DNA of 64,000 bases from Candidatus Gastranaerophilales bacterium (GCA_944323685.1 CALUTJ010000009.1:1-64000), one strand, 5' to 3'; positions 24,561 to 34,123 are shown, counted from the stretch's first letter. The notes: generated by a model from the sequence alone, not told the origin. Numbers and translations: made by a program.

Positions 24561-25859
24561 TTAATTTTCTTTTGTATCTTTCTTTTTAGGCTGTTCAAGA
24601 GGCATTTCTACAAAAAATGTGGTACCTTCACCAACAACGCTTTCAAACCAGATTTTTCCGTTGTGCAGTTCTACAAGTTCCTTGGTTATTGTTAAACCAA
24701 GCCCTGTTGAGCTTTCTTTTTTGGAATATACGTTGTTAAGCTGTACAAATTTGCCGAAAATTTTGCCTTCGTATTTTTTGTCTATGCCGACTCCGTTGTC
24801 TTTAACCCATAAAAGGACTTTTTCGTCTTGTTTTTTGTATCCGATTTCAATTTGTCCTTCGTCCGGAGTAAATTTGATGGCATTGCTTAAAAGATTGTAC
24901 AAAATTTGCTGTATTTTCTGGTAATCCGCTTCGATTTCAAGAAAATCTTTTGCAAATTTTTGAAGCGTTATATTTTTTTTGTTTGCAAGCGGTTTTACAA
25001 TATTCACAACCTCATTAACAGAAGTTTGAAGATTGAATTTGCAAAGTGCAAGTTTTATTGCTTTTGCTTCTATTTTGGAAAGCTCAAGAATTTCGTTTAT
25101 CATTCCGAGCAAATGCAGTCCTGATACGTGGATATCTGTCACATATTCCGTCTGTTTGTCATTTAACGGGCCGAAAATTTTCATATTTAATGCTTCTGAA
25201 AAGCCAATAATGGCATTCAGCGGGGTTCTCAGTTCATGAGAAATGTTTGCAAGAAACTCATTCTTAACCTTATCAGCGGCAAGAATTTTTTCATTCTGTT
25301 TTTTTATTGTCGCAAAGGCTTCTGTCTTTTCTATAATACTGTCTTGCAATGCCCTGAGCTGTAGTTTGAACACGTTAGAGAGTTCTGAATCTTTTATTGA
25401 ATATGATATTAATGCAGCAAGAGCAACAGCCAGTTCTTCGTCCTGTCTGGTAAAAGGATAAGCTTTTGGTCTAGCAATCAGCATAAAACCGAAGACTGTT
25501 TCTCTGATGTTTAGCTTTGCTATCAAAAAGTCAGAGCCTGTTTTTTTGAGTTTTAATGCATTAAAAAACGATGAGTTTTCATCAAAAGTAAAAACACTTG
25601 TGTCGTAAAGTTTATTTTTTAAAATTTCCGGAAAATTTATTGTATTTTTATCCGGTTCGACAGGCAAATCCTTGCAGGAAAACATTTTGTACTGTATATT
25701 TGCACAGCCTGCGTTGAGATAACAAATGTATGCACAGTCAAAATCTACGATTTTTTGAAATTGCAGTATTGATTTTGCAAAATTCTTGTCTAAATCATCA
25801 TCTGATGACAAAATATCCGGAATATTTTCTAAAACCTGTTTAAATTTATTTTCGTTCAT
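24561..25859 (-). CDS. Soluble histidine kinase with GAF-like sensor domain
   Basis: 432 residues, no membrane span. The N-terminal half (about 10-170) has the GAF-like pattern (CAYICYLNAGCANIQYK, FLIAKLNIRETVFGFMLIAR) ending LAVALAALISYSI, then a coiled coil. The kinase core has the H-box FLANISHELRTPLNAIIGFSEAL (His about 210), N-box QQILYNLLSNAIKFT, D-box WVKDNGVGID, F-box IFGKFVQL and G-box STGLGLTITKELVELHNG. All catalytic elements are intact. It senses a cytosolic signal and probably phosphorylates the receiver encoded directly downstream. Minus-strand two-gene operon. Confidence 0.92.
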   Translation of the reverse strand: MNENKFKQVLENIPDILSSDDDLDKNFAKSILQFQKIVDFDCAYICYLNAGCANIQYKMFSCKDLPVEPDKNTINFPEILKNKLYDTSVFTFDENSSFFNALKLKKTGSDFLIAKLNIRETVFGFMLIARPKAYPFTRQDEELAVALAALISYSIKDSELSNVFKLQLRALQDSIIEKTEAFATIKKQNEKILAADKVKNEFLANISHELRTPLNAIIGFSEALNMKIFGPLNDKQTEYVTDIHVSGLHLLGMINEILELSKIEAKAIKLALCKFNLQTSVNEVVNIVKPLANKKNITLQKFAKDFLEIEADYQKIQQILYNLLSNAIKFTPDEGQIEIGYKKQDEKVLLWVKDNGVGIDKKYEGKIFGKFVQLNNVYSKKESSTGLGLTITKELVELHNGKIWFESVVGEGTTFFVEMPLEQPKKKDTKEN

Positions 25860-25982
25860 TGTTAATTTATTATATTGTTTATAAATTTTGTGTTCAAGTT
25901 ATTTACATTTTTAATATCTTTTGTGCTAAAATGTCTGTTGCCGAAACCATTATTTTTAATTAATAACAATAGGACAACAAAA

Positions 25983-26864
25983 ATGATTCGCAAACTAGCA
26001 AAAGCCGGTGTTGTTTATCGGGCTTACAGAATCAACTTTAACAGACATAAAAAGATAAAAAAATTTGCTAAAGCAATGGAATACGGAGCAATGGGCTCTC
26101 TTGCAACAATACAGGCAGGGTATTTGTTAAGACAGCCTGTTGTTGAACAATTTATCAAAACAGTACCAAAATCAGATATAAAAATTACACATTTGTCCAA
26201 AGATGCAAAACTTGGCCCTATGCCGTATGTTGCATCAAAAACCAAAGATGTGTTCATGGATTCTTTATTTAGATTAAGCAGCTATATAAAACCGCTTTAT
26301 ACATATGCAGTACCTAAGGTTTCTTCAAAAGAAAGATTGCTGCAAAAACATATGATTTTTAAAATTATGGAAGAGGATAAAAACCTTCCGCTGAATTTGA
26401 ATAAAAATAAGATGGCATCAACGATATTGAATATTTCAAACGAGCTCGGGGTAGACCCGATAACTATTGCCTGCATAATAAAACAGGAAACCCACTTTCA
26501 TAGCGGTTTAAACGGAAACGGTGCGAAAGGATTGATGCAAATTACAAGAATAACGGTTAAGGATATGTATCAAAAAGGTCGTGCCCGTCTATATCACGAT
26601 GCATTAAATGACCTGAAAAAAGATCACCCTACTCACAAATCATTGTTTAGTGAGCTGCAAAATCATGATTCCATAAACATAAAAGTAGGGGCTATGGCAT
26701 ATCTGATGCGTCTGCAACAATCCGGAGGCAATGTTAAACAAGCACTGAAAAATTACAACGGCAGCAGTTTAAAAGAACGTTATGCCCGTGAGGTTTTTGG
26801 AGATATTCAAAAATACACGGCAGAGTATGAAAAACTTAAAAAATCATCGTCAAAACCGGCTTAA
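25983..26864 (+). CDS. Lytic transglycosylase (SLT domain)
   Basis: 293 residues from the ATG at 25983, chosen because AGGACA lies about nine bases upstream; an in-frame start at 25875 would add a Phe-rich extension overlapping the kinase promoter region. The SLT domain covers about 140-270 with the catalytic Glu in CIIKQETHFHSGLN, then AKGLMQIT and the substrate-groove motif LKNYNGS. These enzymes cleave the MurNAc-GlcNAc bond of peptidoglycan to give anhydro ends. The N-terminal region is basic with a weakly hydrophobic stretch (MGSLATIQAGYLL) but no classical signal peptide, so the export route is unclear. Confidence 0.85.
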   Translation: MIRKLAKAGVVYRAYRINFNRHKKIKKFAKAMEYGAMGSLATIQAGYLLRQPVVEQFIKTVPKSDIKITHLSKDAKLGPMPYVASKTKDVFMDSLFRLSSYIKPLYTYAVPKVSSKERLLQKHMIFKIMEEDKNLPLNLNKNKMASTILNISNELGVDPITIACIIKQETHFHSGLNGNGAKGLMQITRITVKDMYQKGRARLYHDALNDLKKDHPTHKSLFSELQNHDSINIKVGAMAYLMRLQQSGGNVKQALKNYNGSSLKERYAREVFGDIQKYTAEYEKLKKSSSKPA

Positions 26865-26988
26865 ATAAATATTATTCTGATACAATCATTTTTTGTTAAT
26901 TTCAATATGCAAATTTAAAAATTAAGGGCAATTTTTTTACCAAAAAATACTTTATATAGCTATAGGTGAGGTAAAAGGTCAGACAGAT

Positions 26989-28146
26989 ATGCCCATTTCT
27001 TTTAACAATATTCCGAAACTGGTGGCTTATGTAAGAAAGCCTGCTGAAAGTATAATTTCTACAAGAAAAATAACAACTCCGATACAACCGGAAGAATTAA
27101 GATATGCAGGTGCTAAAGCATATGAACAAATGCCTCTTGTTTTCAAAATTCATAACGGTTTGTTAAAAGGATTGACTATTAAGGAGCTTGAGCGGTTAGA
27201 TTCGGCTCTGCTGGGTATAAAAGGGTTCAGGCTTAAAGGTTTGCCATCCACATCACATCTGAACGAAGCGGAACGTGAAATTTTATCAAAACAATTAAAT
27301 AAATTTCGTGACGTAAACCCTTTTGTCTTTATGTCACTCGGCGCACGTCCGGCAATGGTAACAACAAGTTCTGATATTCTGTTAAAAGTCAAATCAAAAA
27401 ACTTTGACACTCTGTTACGTACCCTCGGGGAGTATGAAAATACCTTTATTTTTAATAAAAAAGCGACTTTAGAGCATATTGCAAAAAATAAAAGTTTTTA
27501 TACCCAGAGGCTCAACCTGCCTAAAAACGCCGCTGATGAAGATATCTATAAGATTTTAACAGGTGAAAACAGCCCCTTAAAAGACGAAAATGGCGGGTGT
27601 GATTTAATAGGATTGTTATTTGGATTTCCTAAAAAAAATTCAATGATATACAAACTTGAACGCGATGCCGGTATAGATGTTTTATTAAGAAAAAATCCCG
27701 AAAAATTTAAAGAAGCTCTGCTTAAAGAACTGCATTCTCCGGATTGTGTTTATGCCAAATTTGACGATGTCTTCAAAAAAGAGTTGGAAAATACAATAAA
27801 ATCAATCAGTACAGTGGGGCATTCCGATGATTTGGGGTTGCCTTTAGGGTACACTTTTGTAAATTTTGCCGGTGAAACATCTGAAGTTGTTAGAATAAAT
27901 CAAAAGCTCAGAGAGATTTTGCCAAAACTTGAAAAAATAAATGCGGCAAATCAAAAAGCAAAAGACGAGGAATTTTTCCGCGGTTTAACCGATGCAAACC
28001 CTCAGAAGGAGTTGGATGAATTTATAAAAAGTTTGCAGGAAGAATCCTCTAAATTGCAGGGGTCCGTGAATCCGCAAGCAGTATTTGAAGATTTTTTAAC
28101 AAATGTACAAAAAGAACTCGACAAAACACAAAATCCGTTTCGTTAA
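26989..28146 (+). CDS. Hypothetical soluble protein, helical
   Basis: 385 residues, no signal peptide or membrane span. It begins MPISFNNIPKLVAYVRKP and is mostly helical with Lys/Glu-rich stretches and an acidic/amide-rich C-terminus ending KTQNPFR. Segments such as KELERLDSALLGIKGFRLKGLP and LGARPAMVTTSSDILLKVKS have no motif I recognise. Ribosome site AGGTGAGG precedes the start by about 20 bases, which is rather far. It has its own terminator. Probably a lineage-restricted protein; function unknown. Confidence 0.6.
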   Translation: MPISFNNIPKLVAYVRKPAESIISTRKITTPIQPEELRYAGAKAYEQMPLVFKIHNGLLKGLTIKELERLDSALLGIKGFRLKGLPSTSHLNEAEREILSKQLNKFRDVNPFVFMSLGARPAMVTTSSDILLKVKSKNFDTLLRTLGEYENTFIFNKKATLEHIAKNKSFYTQRLNLPKNAADEDIYKILTGENSPLKDENGGCDLIGLLFGFPKKNSMIYKLERDAGIDVLLRKNPEKFKEALLKELHSPDCVYAKFDDVFKKELENTIKSISTVGHSDDLGLPLGYTFVNFAGETSEVVRINQKLREILPKLEKINAANQKAKDEEFFRGLTDANPQKELDEFIKSLQEESSKLQGSVNPQAVFEDFLTNVQKELDKTQNPFR

Positions 28147-28153
28147 ATCTTAT

Positions 28154-28188
28154 AAAAAACGGCCTTCCTTTTGAGAAGACCGCTTTTT
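28154..28188. terminator. Bidirectional terminator between the hypothetical gene and fba
   Basis: AAAAAACGGCCTTC and GAAGACCGCTTTTT form an imperfect stem of about 13 pairs with one mismatch, A-run on the left and T-run on the right, between convergent genes ending at 28146 and 28204. Confidence 0.75.
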
Positions 28189-28203
28189 AAAACAGTGATT
28201 TTA

Positions 28204-29163
28204 TTAGTCGTCAGCGTGACCTGCTGTGCCTAATACATCTCTCATTTTGTGTATAACCATTTCTTTAACGGCTGTTCTTCCTGGGCCCATATATTCACGA
28301 GGGTCGAATTTTTCAGGATGTTCAATGAAGAATTCTCTGATAGTAGAAGTCATAGCCAATCTCAAGTCTGTATCGATATTGATTTTAGCTACACCGTGTT
28401 TAGAAGCGTAGTTAAGCATATCTTCGGGAACACCTTGAGCATCAGGCAATTGACCGCCGTATTTGTTGCATTTTTCAACAAATGCTTTAGGTACTGAAGA
28501 TGAACCGTGAAGAACGATAGGATAATCGTAACCAACAACATCGTAGATAGCTTTTTTGCATTCAGCCAATCTTTCAAAGTCGAGTTTAGCTTCGCCTTTG
28601 AATTTGTAAGCACCGTGAGAAGTACCTATAGCAATAGCAAGTGAATCGCAGCCTGTTTCTTTAACAAATCTTGCTGCTTCTTCAGGATCTGTATAAGTTG
28701 CGTGGTGAGCTGCAACTTTAACGTCGTCTTCAACACCGGCTAATTTACCGAGTTCTGCTTCAACTGAAACGCCTCTTTCGTGAGCGTATTCAACAACTTT
28801 TTTAGTTAAAGCGATGTTTTCTTCGAGCGGGAATCTTGAACCGTCAATCATAACGGAAGAGAAACCGCCGTCGATACAAGCTTTACAAATGTCGAAATCT
28901 GCACCGTGGTCTAAGTGAAGAGCGATAGGTACAGTAGTTGTAGCTAATGCTGCTTCTACCAGTTTGATTAAGTAAGTTTGGTTAGCGTATTTTCTTGCAC
29001 CTGCGGATACTTGAAGAATGATAGGTGATCTTGTTTCTTCAGCAGCTTCTGCAATACCTTGCAAGATTTCCATGTTGTTAACGTTGTAAGCACCGATAGC
29101 ATATTTGCCTGCGAGTGCTTTTTTGAACATTTCGCCTGTTCCTACTAATTTTCTTTCTGCCAT
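28204..29163 (-). CDS. fba: Class II fructose-1,6-bisphosphate aldolase
   Basis: 319 residues. This zinc-dependent enzyme splits or forms fructose-1,6-bisphosphate in glycolysis and gluconeogenesis. Visible: GKYAIGAYNVNNMEILQGI with substrate-loop residues, IILQVSAGARKY, the zinc-site LHLDHGADFDICKACIDGGFSSVMIDGS (His/Asp pair at about 82-86), VEAELGKLAGVEDD, IAIGTSHGAYKF, LHGSSSVP with the third-type His, and KINIDTDLRLA. The motif order is that of class IIB aldolases. Strong GGAGAAA ribosome site. Single-gene transcript. Codon use is highly biased, as expected for an abundant protein. Confidence 0.97.
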   Translation of the reverse strand: MAERKLVGTGEMFKKALAGKYAIGAYNVNNMEILQGIAEAAEETRSPIILQVSAGARKYANQTYLIKLVEAALATTTVPIALHLDHGADFDICKACIDGGFSSVMIDGSRFPLEENIALTKKVVEYAHERGVSVEAELGKLAGVEDDVKVAAHHATYTDPEEAARFVKETGCDSLAIAIGTSHGAYKFKGEAKLDFERLAECKKAIYDVVGYDYPIVLHGSSSVPKAFVEKCNKYGGQLPDAQGVPEDMLNYASKHGVAKINIDTDLRLAMTSTIREFFIEHPEKFDPREYMGPGRTAVKEMVIHKMRDVLGTAGHADD

Positions 29164-29257
29164 GAGTTTTTCTCCTCTTTTTTACTCGAGCATATTCATG
29201 ACAAAAGTATCGCAAAAAAAGGTTTTTTACAAGATTTTTTATATATTAAAATTATTC

Positions 29258-30175
29258 TTAGTTTTCTTTTTTCTGAAGGTGCTCTGCCAGTATATTTCCA
29301 AGCCCTATTGCTGCACTCAGCACAACTGCAACCTGAGCATATGATTTAAACGCAGACAGATAATTTTTATTTAACCGTTTTATTTGTGTCGGGTTTAAGT
29401 ATTTTTTTGCAAGTTTTATTCCTTTAATTGAAGCGACCCCTTCTTCTGCTAACATGGGCAGAAAACTTACAAATGTTATTTTGCCGGAATTGTTTTTAAC
29501 AAAGTCTTTTGTTTTTTCCCACAGTGATTTGGGCTGTGTTTCTGATTCGGGTTTTACCCTGTGGAATAAACCCGCGGCAAAAAGGCCTAACCCTAAAACA
29601 GGTACTCCATACGGGGTAATGTTTCTTAATTTTTGCATAAATCTCATGGTTTTTGAGGAGTTGTAATTCAATGCGTGTCCTATTTCGTGGAACACAGATG
29701 AGAAAAGGCCTTTCTCTCCTATATAAACTTTATTGTTTTTAGGCTCAAATGCGGCGTTGGCTCCGTATTTGAACATTTGTGTAAAGCTGTCTGCAATGTT
29801 TTTTGCAAAAGGGGCTTTTTTTATAGCAGTTTTTAATTCGTTAACAACTTCGTTGATATTTTTGTCGTTTACTGTTTTTAGCGTTACTCCTTTAGAAGCA
29901 AGCCCCGAGTCTTGTATTGCTTTTTTAGCAATTGCTTTTATATTTTCGAAAGTGTCAACATCAGGCATGTCATTTTGCATATAACGGCTAATCATTTGCA
30001 TACAACTGTTGCTTTTAGGCATAACCGTATCTGCAAGAACTGCCCCTGATGGGATTACACCTACCGCAAGTCCGGCTGCAATAGCTTTAACACTCCTTTT
30101 GGGGTTTTTATTTTGAGTTTTGTTTTGAACGTTATTATTGTTGACGGCAGTAGTGTCTATCCCTTGCACATGCAT
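29258..30175 (-). CDS. Putative HExxH zinc metalloprotease-like protein, paralogue of the one at 314-1243
   Basis: 305 residues. N-terminus Asn/Lys-rich, then a hydrophobic stretch (KAIAAGLAVGVIPSGAVLAD) that could be an internal signal anchor. HEIGHALNY at 163-167 is the zinc motif, followed by a hydrophobic segment (VPVLGLGLFAAGLF), a basic stretch and AEEGVASIKGIKLAKKYL at about 243-260 with the likely Glu ligand. The layout is the same as in the first copy: a KGVT segment, HExGHA, KxxxFVKNN, then the EEG block. Ribosome site AAGGAAG is present. Its function is unknown; an intact HExxH and downstream Glu suggest catalytic competence. Confidence 0.7.
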   Translation of the reverse strand: MHVQGIDTTAVNNNNVQNKTQNKNPKRSVKAIAAGLAVGVIPSGAVLADTVMPKSNSCMQMISRYMQNDMPDVDTFENIKAIAKKAIQDSGLASKGVTLKTVNDKNINEVVNELKTAIKKAPFAKNIADSFTQMFKYGANAAFEPKNNKVYIGEKGLFSSVFHEIGHALNYNSSKTMRFMQKLRNITPYGVPVLGLGLFAAGLFHRVKPESETQPKSLWEKTKDFVKNNSGKITFVSFLPMLAEEGVASIKGIKLAKKYLNPTQIKRLNKNYLSAFKSYAQVAVVLSAAIGLGNILAEHLQKKEN

Positions 30176-30284
30176 TTTTTACTTCCTTTTTGCTTCACAC
30201 TTAAATGAAAAACAAATCAGCGACAAAATTTGCATTTATTTTGGTGCTCTTTTGCAAAATTGTAACAAAAATTGGGGAAGAAAA

Positions 30285-31493
30285 TCAGTTTTCTGTTTCT
30301 TTTATGTATTCTTCAATCTCCATGCAGCGTTCAAGCACATCGTTATAAAGATTGTTCAAATAAAATTCAACCTCTCTTGCGTCTTTAAGCTTTGTCTTTT
30401 TCCAGAAAAAGCTTTCCGTAATGTGAGAAAAAAAGTAATCTTTAAATTTCACAATTGAGTCATAAATAGCGGAATCAATGTATCTTTTTGCTTCGCTCAA
30501 ATAAATGAACAAATCGCACATCTGAGATTTTGCTTTTATTACCCTGTCTGTAGCCAGTGAGTTTTTTATTTTTATCAGGTGGTCTAAAATCACGGTGTAT
30601 CTTGGCAGAAGTTCTTTTTTCTTTTGCGGAAGCGTCTTTTTAAAATATTCAATTGTTGTAGCGTAGCCTATTTCTACGAGTTTATCCCTTTCAGACTGCG
30701 GCAATGTAAACTGGACCGGCAATATGTGGTCTGTATCTATTTTTATGTAATCAAACTTGTCTTTAGGCTGATAAGTTTGCATAATATATTCGGTTGCAAA
30801 ATTTGACATTGTCGCAAAAACAGCGTTTAGATATTCAACCGAGTTTTTTACGTCCGGCCAGTATTTTCCGCCTTCAAGTCTGAATTCAATAACCCTGCAA
30901 TCTTTAGGACATAATATGTCGCAAATTCTCCACATCGGCCAGCTTTTCATAATATCGCCGTCTATGAGGACATTGTCTTCAAACTCAAACGGTTCCAAAA
31001 GCCCCGGCAGTGAGGTAGAAATTCTTACAGCCTGAGCGACTTCAAAATCCGGTGTTGTGTATTTGGAAAATACGTAAGGGGTGCAGCCGTTTATATTTGT
31101 TGTTATGACAAAGAAATCTTTGTCTATGTCTTTAAAAGTTACGGGCTGGTTTTTGCCTTTTTCATATTTTTCTCCGTAAAATTTTTTTTCAATGCCCGTG
31201 CGTATCCAGTCGAGAAAATGTTCTCCTTTGCTTATTGCAAACTTTTTTGTTATATCAAGCCTTACATCGCGAAAAAGGTCAAAATTAACTTCTTTAAAAA
31301 TTTCTTCAAACTCTTCATATGTATAATCTAAAGAAGCATAAGCCGCGAAAACAGCACCGACAGAGGAGCCGGCAAATGATTTTATTTGTACGCCGATTTC
31401 CTTCATTGCACGCAGTGCACCTAAATAAGCAAGCCCTCTTATTGCCCCGCCTCCGAAAATGCAAAGATACTGTTTTGAACCGATATCGCTCAA
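30285..31493 (-). CDS. Patatin-like phospholipase
   Basis: 402 residues. The patatin domain is at the N-terminus: the oxyanion-hole motif FGGGAIRGLAYLGAL at about 12-26, the nucleophile elbow SFAGSSVGAVFAAY (G-S-S-V-G, Ser at about 43), and the catalytic Asp in VLIDGDIMKSWP (D-G-D in place of the common D-G-G/A). Ser-Asp dyad enzymes of this family hydrolyse acyl esters of phospholipids. The C-terminal ~170 residues are helical and charged (LPQKKKELLPRY..., LSEAKRYIDSAIYDSIVK) and are not part of the catalytic domain. No signal peptide, so it is cytosolic or injected by an unseen system. Confidence 0.85.
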   Translation of the reverse strand: MSDIGSKQYLCIFGGGAIRGLAYLGALRAMKEIGVQIKSFAGSSVGAVFAAYASLDYTYEEFEEIFKEVNFDLFRDVRLDITKKFAISKGEHFLDWIRTGIEKKFYGEKYEKGKNQPVTFKDIDKDFFVITTNINGCTPYVFSKYTTPDFEVAQAVRISTSLPGLLEPFEFEDNVLIDGDIMKSWPMWRICDILCPKDCRVIEFRLEGGKYWPDVKNSVEYLNAVFATMSNFATEYIMQTYQPKDKFDYIKIDTDHILPVQFTLPQSERDKLVEIGYATTIEYFKKTLPQKKKELLPRYTVILDHLIKIKNSLATDRVIKAKSQMCDLFIYLSEAKRYIDSAIYDSIVKFKDYFFSHITESFFWKKTKLKDAREVEFYLNNLYNDVLERCMEIEEYIKETEN

Positions 31494-31612
31494 GCAAACT
31501 CCTTTGTTTTGCCTTTATTTTGTTCTTTTATTAAATCATAAATCATTGTACAAAAATACAAAACAGCTCAAATATCCCTCTGTTGGATGATATCTGATTG
31601 ATATTAAAGAGC

Positions 31613-31635
31613 AAAAAAAAGAGGCTCAAAGCCTC
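31613..31635 (-). terminator. Terminator of the AMIN-like gene
   Basis: GAGGCT (31621-31626) and AGCCTC (31630-31635) form a six-bp stem with a three-base loop; read on the minus strand it is followed by eight T. Confidence 0.85.
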
Positions 31636-31684
31636 GTGTATATTGTTGAGTATCGTCTATTTAATTTCTCTCTCTCATGGTCTT

Positions 31685-32911
31685 TTAAAAAGCTCTCTTA
31701 GGTGTGTGTGCTTGAGCTTTTCTCAAATTTTCTTTTAATCCTTTAGCAAGGTCAGCTCTGCCGTTTTTTTCATAAATTTTGGTAATGGATTCCAAAAATT
31801 TTACGCTGTCTAAATCAGACGGAGTTGATTTTGTTGTTTGCATTTTAGGATTTGCTAAAGTCTGCGGTTTTGTTGCTACCGGAGTTGAAACAGGCTGATT
31901 TATTACAGGCTGTCTTTTTATAGGCGCAACTGATTGTCTGACAATTTGTCTGTGCTGCTGATTTTGCGGCATTGATGATGCAGCCTGATGCATAGGTCTT
32001 CTTCTCGGTATGCCGGAAATCCCAGTCGGCTCAATATTTGTAGTATACGGATTTTTCTGGCTGTTTTGATATGCTCTAATTCCGTAACCTGCATTCAACG
32101 GGTTTACTGCTGCCAGTCCGTCAGGTCTTGATAAAACCATGTTGTCAGCCATTCTGCGGTTGAGCGCAATTTCTCTTTCCATTTGAGCTGATGATTTCGG
32201 TTTGGAAAGCAGCTCGCTCAGGCTTTGTTGTTTCTGTACGGGTTTCTTTTTAGGTCTGAACAGCATTGACGCAATGATAAATATCACACCCAGTATTGTA
32301 ATAAGATTTATGTCGCCAGAGGCAGCTTTATTAACAACTTTTTTTGCAAATGTTTTTGCATTCACCAGCATTTCCCGTGAAACATGCATTTGCGTTAACA
32401 TTTGATTAACCTGCGGATTGGCAGTTTGATCATCTTGAACTTCCTCTTCCAAAGATGTTTGATTGTATACAGGTGTGTAGCTTGAAACAGGTGCACTGAG
32501 ACTTATGGATTCATTTGCAGCGGGAGTGGCAGGAAGAGTTGCTGCGGATTGTTGTTTGTCAAAAAGTATTTTGCTGTCAGCAATATTTTCGCCCTTGAAA
32601 ATTATTTTGATATCGCCTTTACCCGCCGGAGTAACCGTTACATTTTCGAGATTTGTGACGTTGTTATAAACTGTGTTTAAGTCGGGAGATACTTCAACAT
32701 CTTTTAATTGCAGAGTTAATTTGTTGTTATCAGCAGAAATTGTCTTTTTAATCTGAGCTGTTTCATCTGTTTTTAAAACGATTCCGTAGCCTGTGTCCAG
32801 CGCGTCAATTTGAATTTCTGAAAGAGTGTTTGCAAAACCTGCAGACATCCCCAGCAAAACGGCTAACCCCGCAATTGATAATTTTGTAGTGAATTTTACG
32901 ATACTTCTCAT
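31685..32911 (-). CDS. Secreted AMIN-like protein with a mid-protein membrane span
   Basis: 408 residues from the ATG at 32911, preferred over 32944 because TTGGGA and a classic signal peptide follow it (MRSIVKFTTKLSIAGLAVLLG...AGFA). Residues about 28-120 have alternating beta strands (LSEIQIDALDTGYGIVLKTD, NKLTLQLKDVEVSPDLN, VTVTPAGKGDIKIIFKG) resembling the AMIN domain that targets envelope proteins to peptidoglycan or secretin pores. A span lies at about 205-222 (INLITILGVIFIIASMLF), then a long Gln/Pro/Ser-rich cytosolic tail with a short helical end (LDSVKFLESITKIYEKNG). Partner unknown; a pilus or division link is only a guess. Confidence 0.6.
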   Translation of the reverse strand: MRSIVKFTTKLSIAGLAVLLGMSAGFANTLSEIQIDALDTGYGIVLKTDETAQIKKTISADNNKLTLQLKDVEVSPDLNTVYNNVTNLENVTVTPAGKGDIKIIFKGENIADSKILFDKQQSAATLPATPAANESISLSAPVSSYTPVYNQTSLEEEVQDDQTANPQVNQMLTQMHVSREMLVNAKTFAKKVVNKAASGDINLITILGVIFIIASMLFRPKKKPVQKQQSLSELLSKPKSSAQMEREIALNRRMADNMVLSRPDGLAAVNPLNAGYGIRAYQNSQKNPYTTNIEPTGISGIPRRRPMHQAASSMPQNQQHRQIVRQSVAPIKRQPVINQPVSTPVATKPQTLANPKMQTTKSTPSDLDSVKFLESITKIYEKNGRADLAKGLKENLRKAQAHTPKRAF

Positions 32912-33015
32912 TATTTCCCAATACTCCCAAGAGTTACTCAACATTGTTTACATATAAATCATACGGGGTTGGCATGTTAAAAACATCAATCACGGGTTTA
33001 AGATTTTGCAAAACC

Positions 33016-33037
33016 ATATTGACCAGATGGTCAATAT
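33016..33037. promoter_or_regulatory. Perfect operator-like palindrome
   Basis: ATATTGACC (33016-33024), AGAT spacer, GGTCAATAT (33029-33037): a perfect nine-base inverted repeat with four-base spacer, typical of TetR- or MarR-type dimer sites. It lies about 105 bases upstream of the AMIN-like gene start (32911) and 79 bases beyond the 3' end of the gene stopping at 33116. No T-run follows on either strand, so it is not a usual terminator. Confidence 0.55.
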
Positions 33038-33115
33038 ATAATTGTCATTAAGTCAGCCCGCGTATTTTTGAGGGGATTTTATAAGTAAACTTTTACGGGA
33101 AATGTAATGAAAAAT

Positions 33116-34123
33116 TTATTCTTCAGATTCCTGCTGTTCTTTGAAGGAGTTAAGCAGGTCAAGCATTTCTTGCGAACCGTTAAGAATTATTGTTGCATTT
33201 GGTGAGAACAACGGGTCGCCGTTATGGTTTGAATATACATAAGAAACCATTGCTCCGCCTTTGTGCCCGTATTTGTTTTGGGATATTATATAATACGGCG
33301 AAAAGTCATCTTCCTTTTTATTTTCGGATAATGCTTTTTTAGTTAGAATCAAACTTTCGGATATTTTATTATACGAAAGCGAATAGTTTCCTTTTTCGCC
33401 GAGAGCATCGTTTAATGCAGATTTGAATTTTCTGACGGAGGTGTTTTCGTCGGCATAATCGTCAAAAATCATTATTCCGTTGATGCCTTCAATTTCGCGT
33501 TCGTATTTCCCGTTAGCACTGACCACGGACATTGTTCCGTCAGACTTGATGTTAAAGGATTCAAACGGTACAGGGCCGTCTATTGTCATTGCCGGCATCC
33601 TGCTTAATACAACCGCATCTTTTTCTTTGTCATATTTGAAAGAGTAGTTTTTTTCATCGTATACGGCACGGTCAAACATTGCCTTTTTGACAGCATTTAT
33701 GTGTTTTTTTACCGTTTCGTTGTTTTCAATAAAAGGTTTTTCTGTATGTGTAACAAATGCTCCTGTCCCATCGCCGTTGTCTATGTAAGTATTTTCCGGC
33801 GGAACAAAATCTCTCCCGCCGATAAGAGCGGCAGAACCGTCATTTTGCAGTCGGTAAACATTGTGTTTTGGTGAATAATTCATTTTTTTGTCTTTTTTAT
33901 GAATTAAAACAACCTCATCAAATTCGGCATCATATCTCGGGATATAATTTTGGGATTTTAAATCTCTTACAAATTTTTGTTCTATGGGCATCGGGTTTTT
34001 GTCAGCTTTTTTTGCTCTGGATTTGTTGATAACAAAATCAGCAATTAAACCTGCGGCAATACCGCTTCCTAAAAACATAGCCGCTTTGGGCAATATTTTT
34101 TGAGCTTTTTTAACAATAGACAT
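33116..34123 (-). CDS. Hypothetical protein; main part of a gene frameshifted near its 5' end
   Basis: 335 residues from ATG 34123. Upstream sequence continues the same frame back to about 34217 (TTLGTTAGALAAGADIF, VTAGNKALTGM) and then switches frame at a homopolymer, so 34123 is probably an internal Met. A hydrophobic segment (KAAMFLGSGIAAGLIADFVI) lies at 13-32. The rest is soluble, beta-rich, with three similar blocks each starting with tyrosine and a 'D..vVLi.K' pattern (YDAEFDEVVLIHKKDKK, FKYDKEKDAVVLSRMP, LSYNKISESLILTKK), probably three copies of one small domain. No known family recognised. Confidence 0.55.
   Translation of the reverse strand: MSIVKKAQKILPKAAMFLGSGIAAGLIADFVINKSRAKKADKNPMPIEQKFVRDLKSQNYIPRYDAEFDEVVLIHKKDKKMNYSPKHNVYRLQNDGSAALIGGRDFVPPENTYIDNGDGTGAFVTHTEKPFIENNETVKKHINAVKKAMFDRAVYDEKNYSFKYDKEKDAVVLSRMPAMTIDGPVPFESFNIKSDGTMSVVSANGKYEREIEGINGIMIFDDYADENTSVRKFKSALNDALGEKGNYSLSYNKISESLILTKKALSENKKEDDFSPYYIISQNKYGHKGGAMVSYVYSNHNGDPLFSPNATIILNGSQEMLDLLNSFKEQQESEE

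Noticed and set aside
30138-30458. 106-residue + strand reading frame in the spacer upstream of the second HExxH gene
   Set aside because: It runs across two divergent 5'/3' ends and codes a Phe/Cys-rich product without an SD site.
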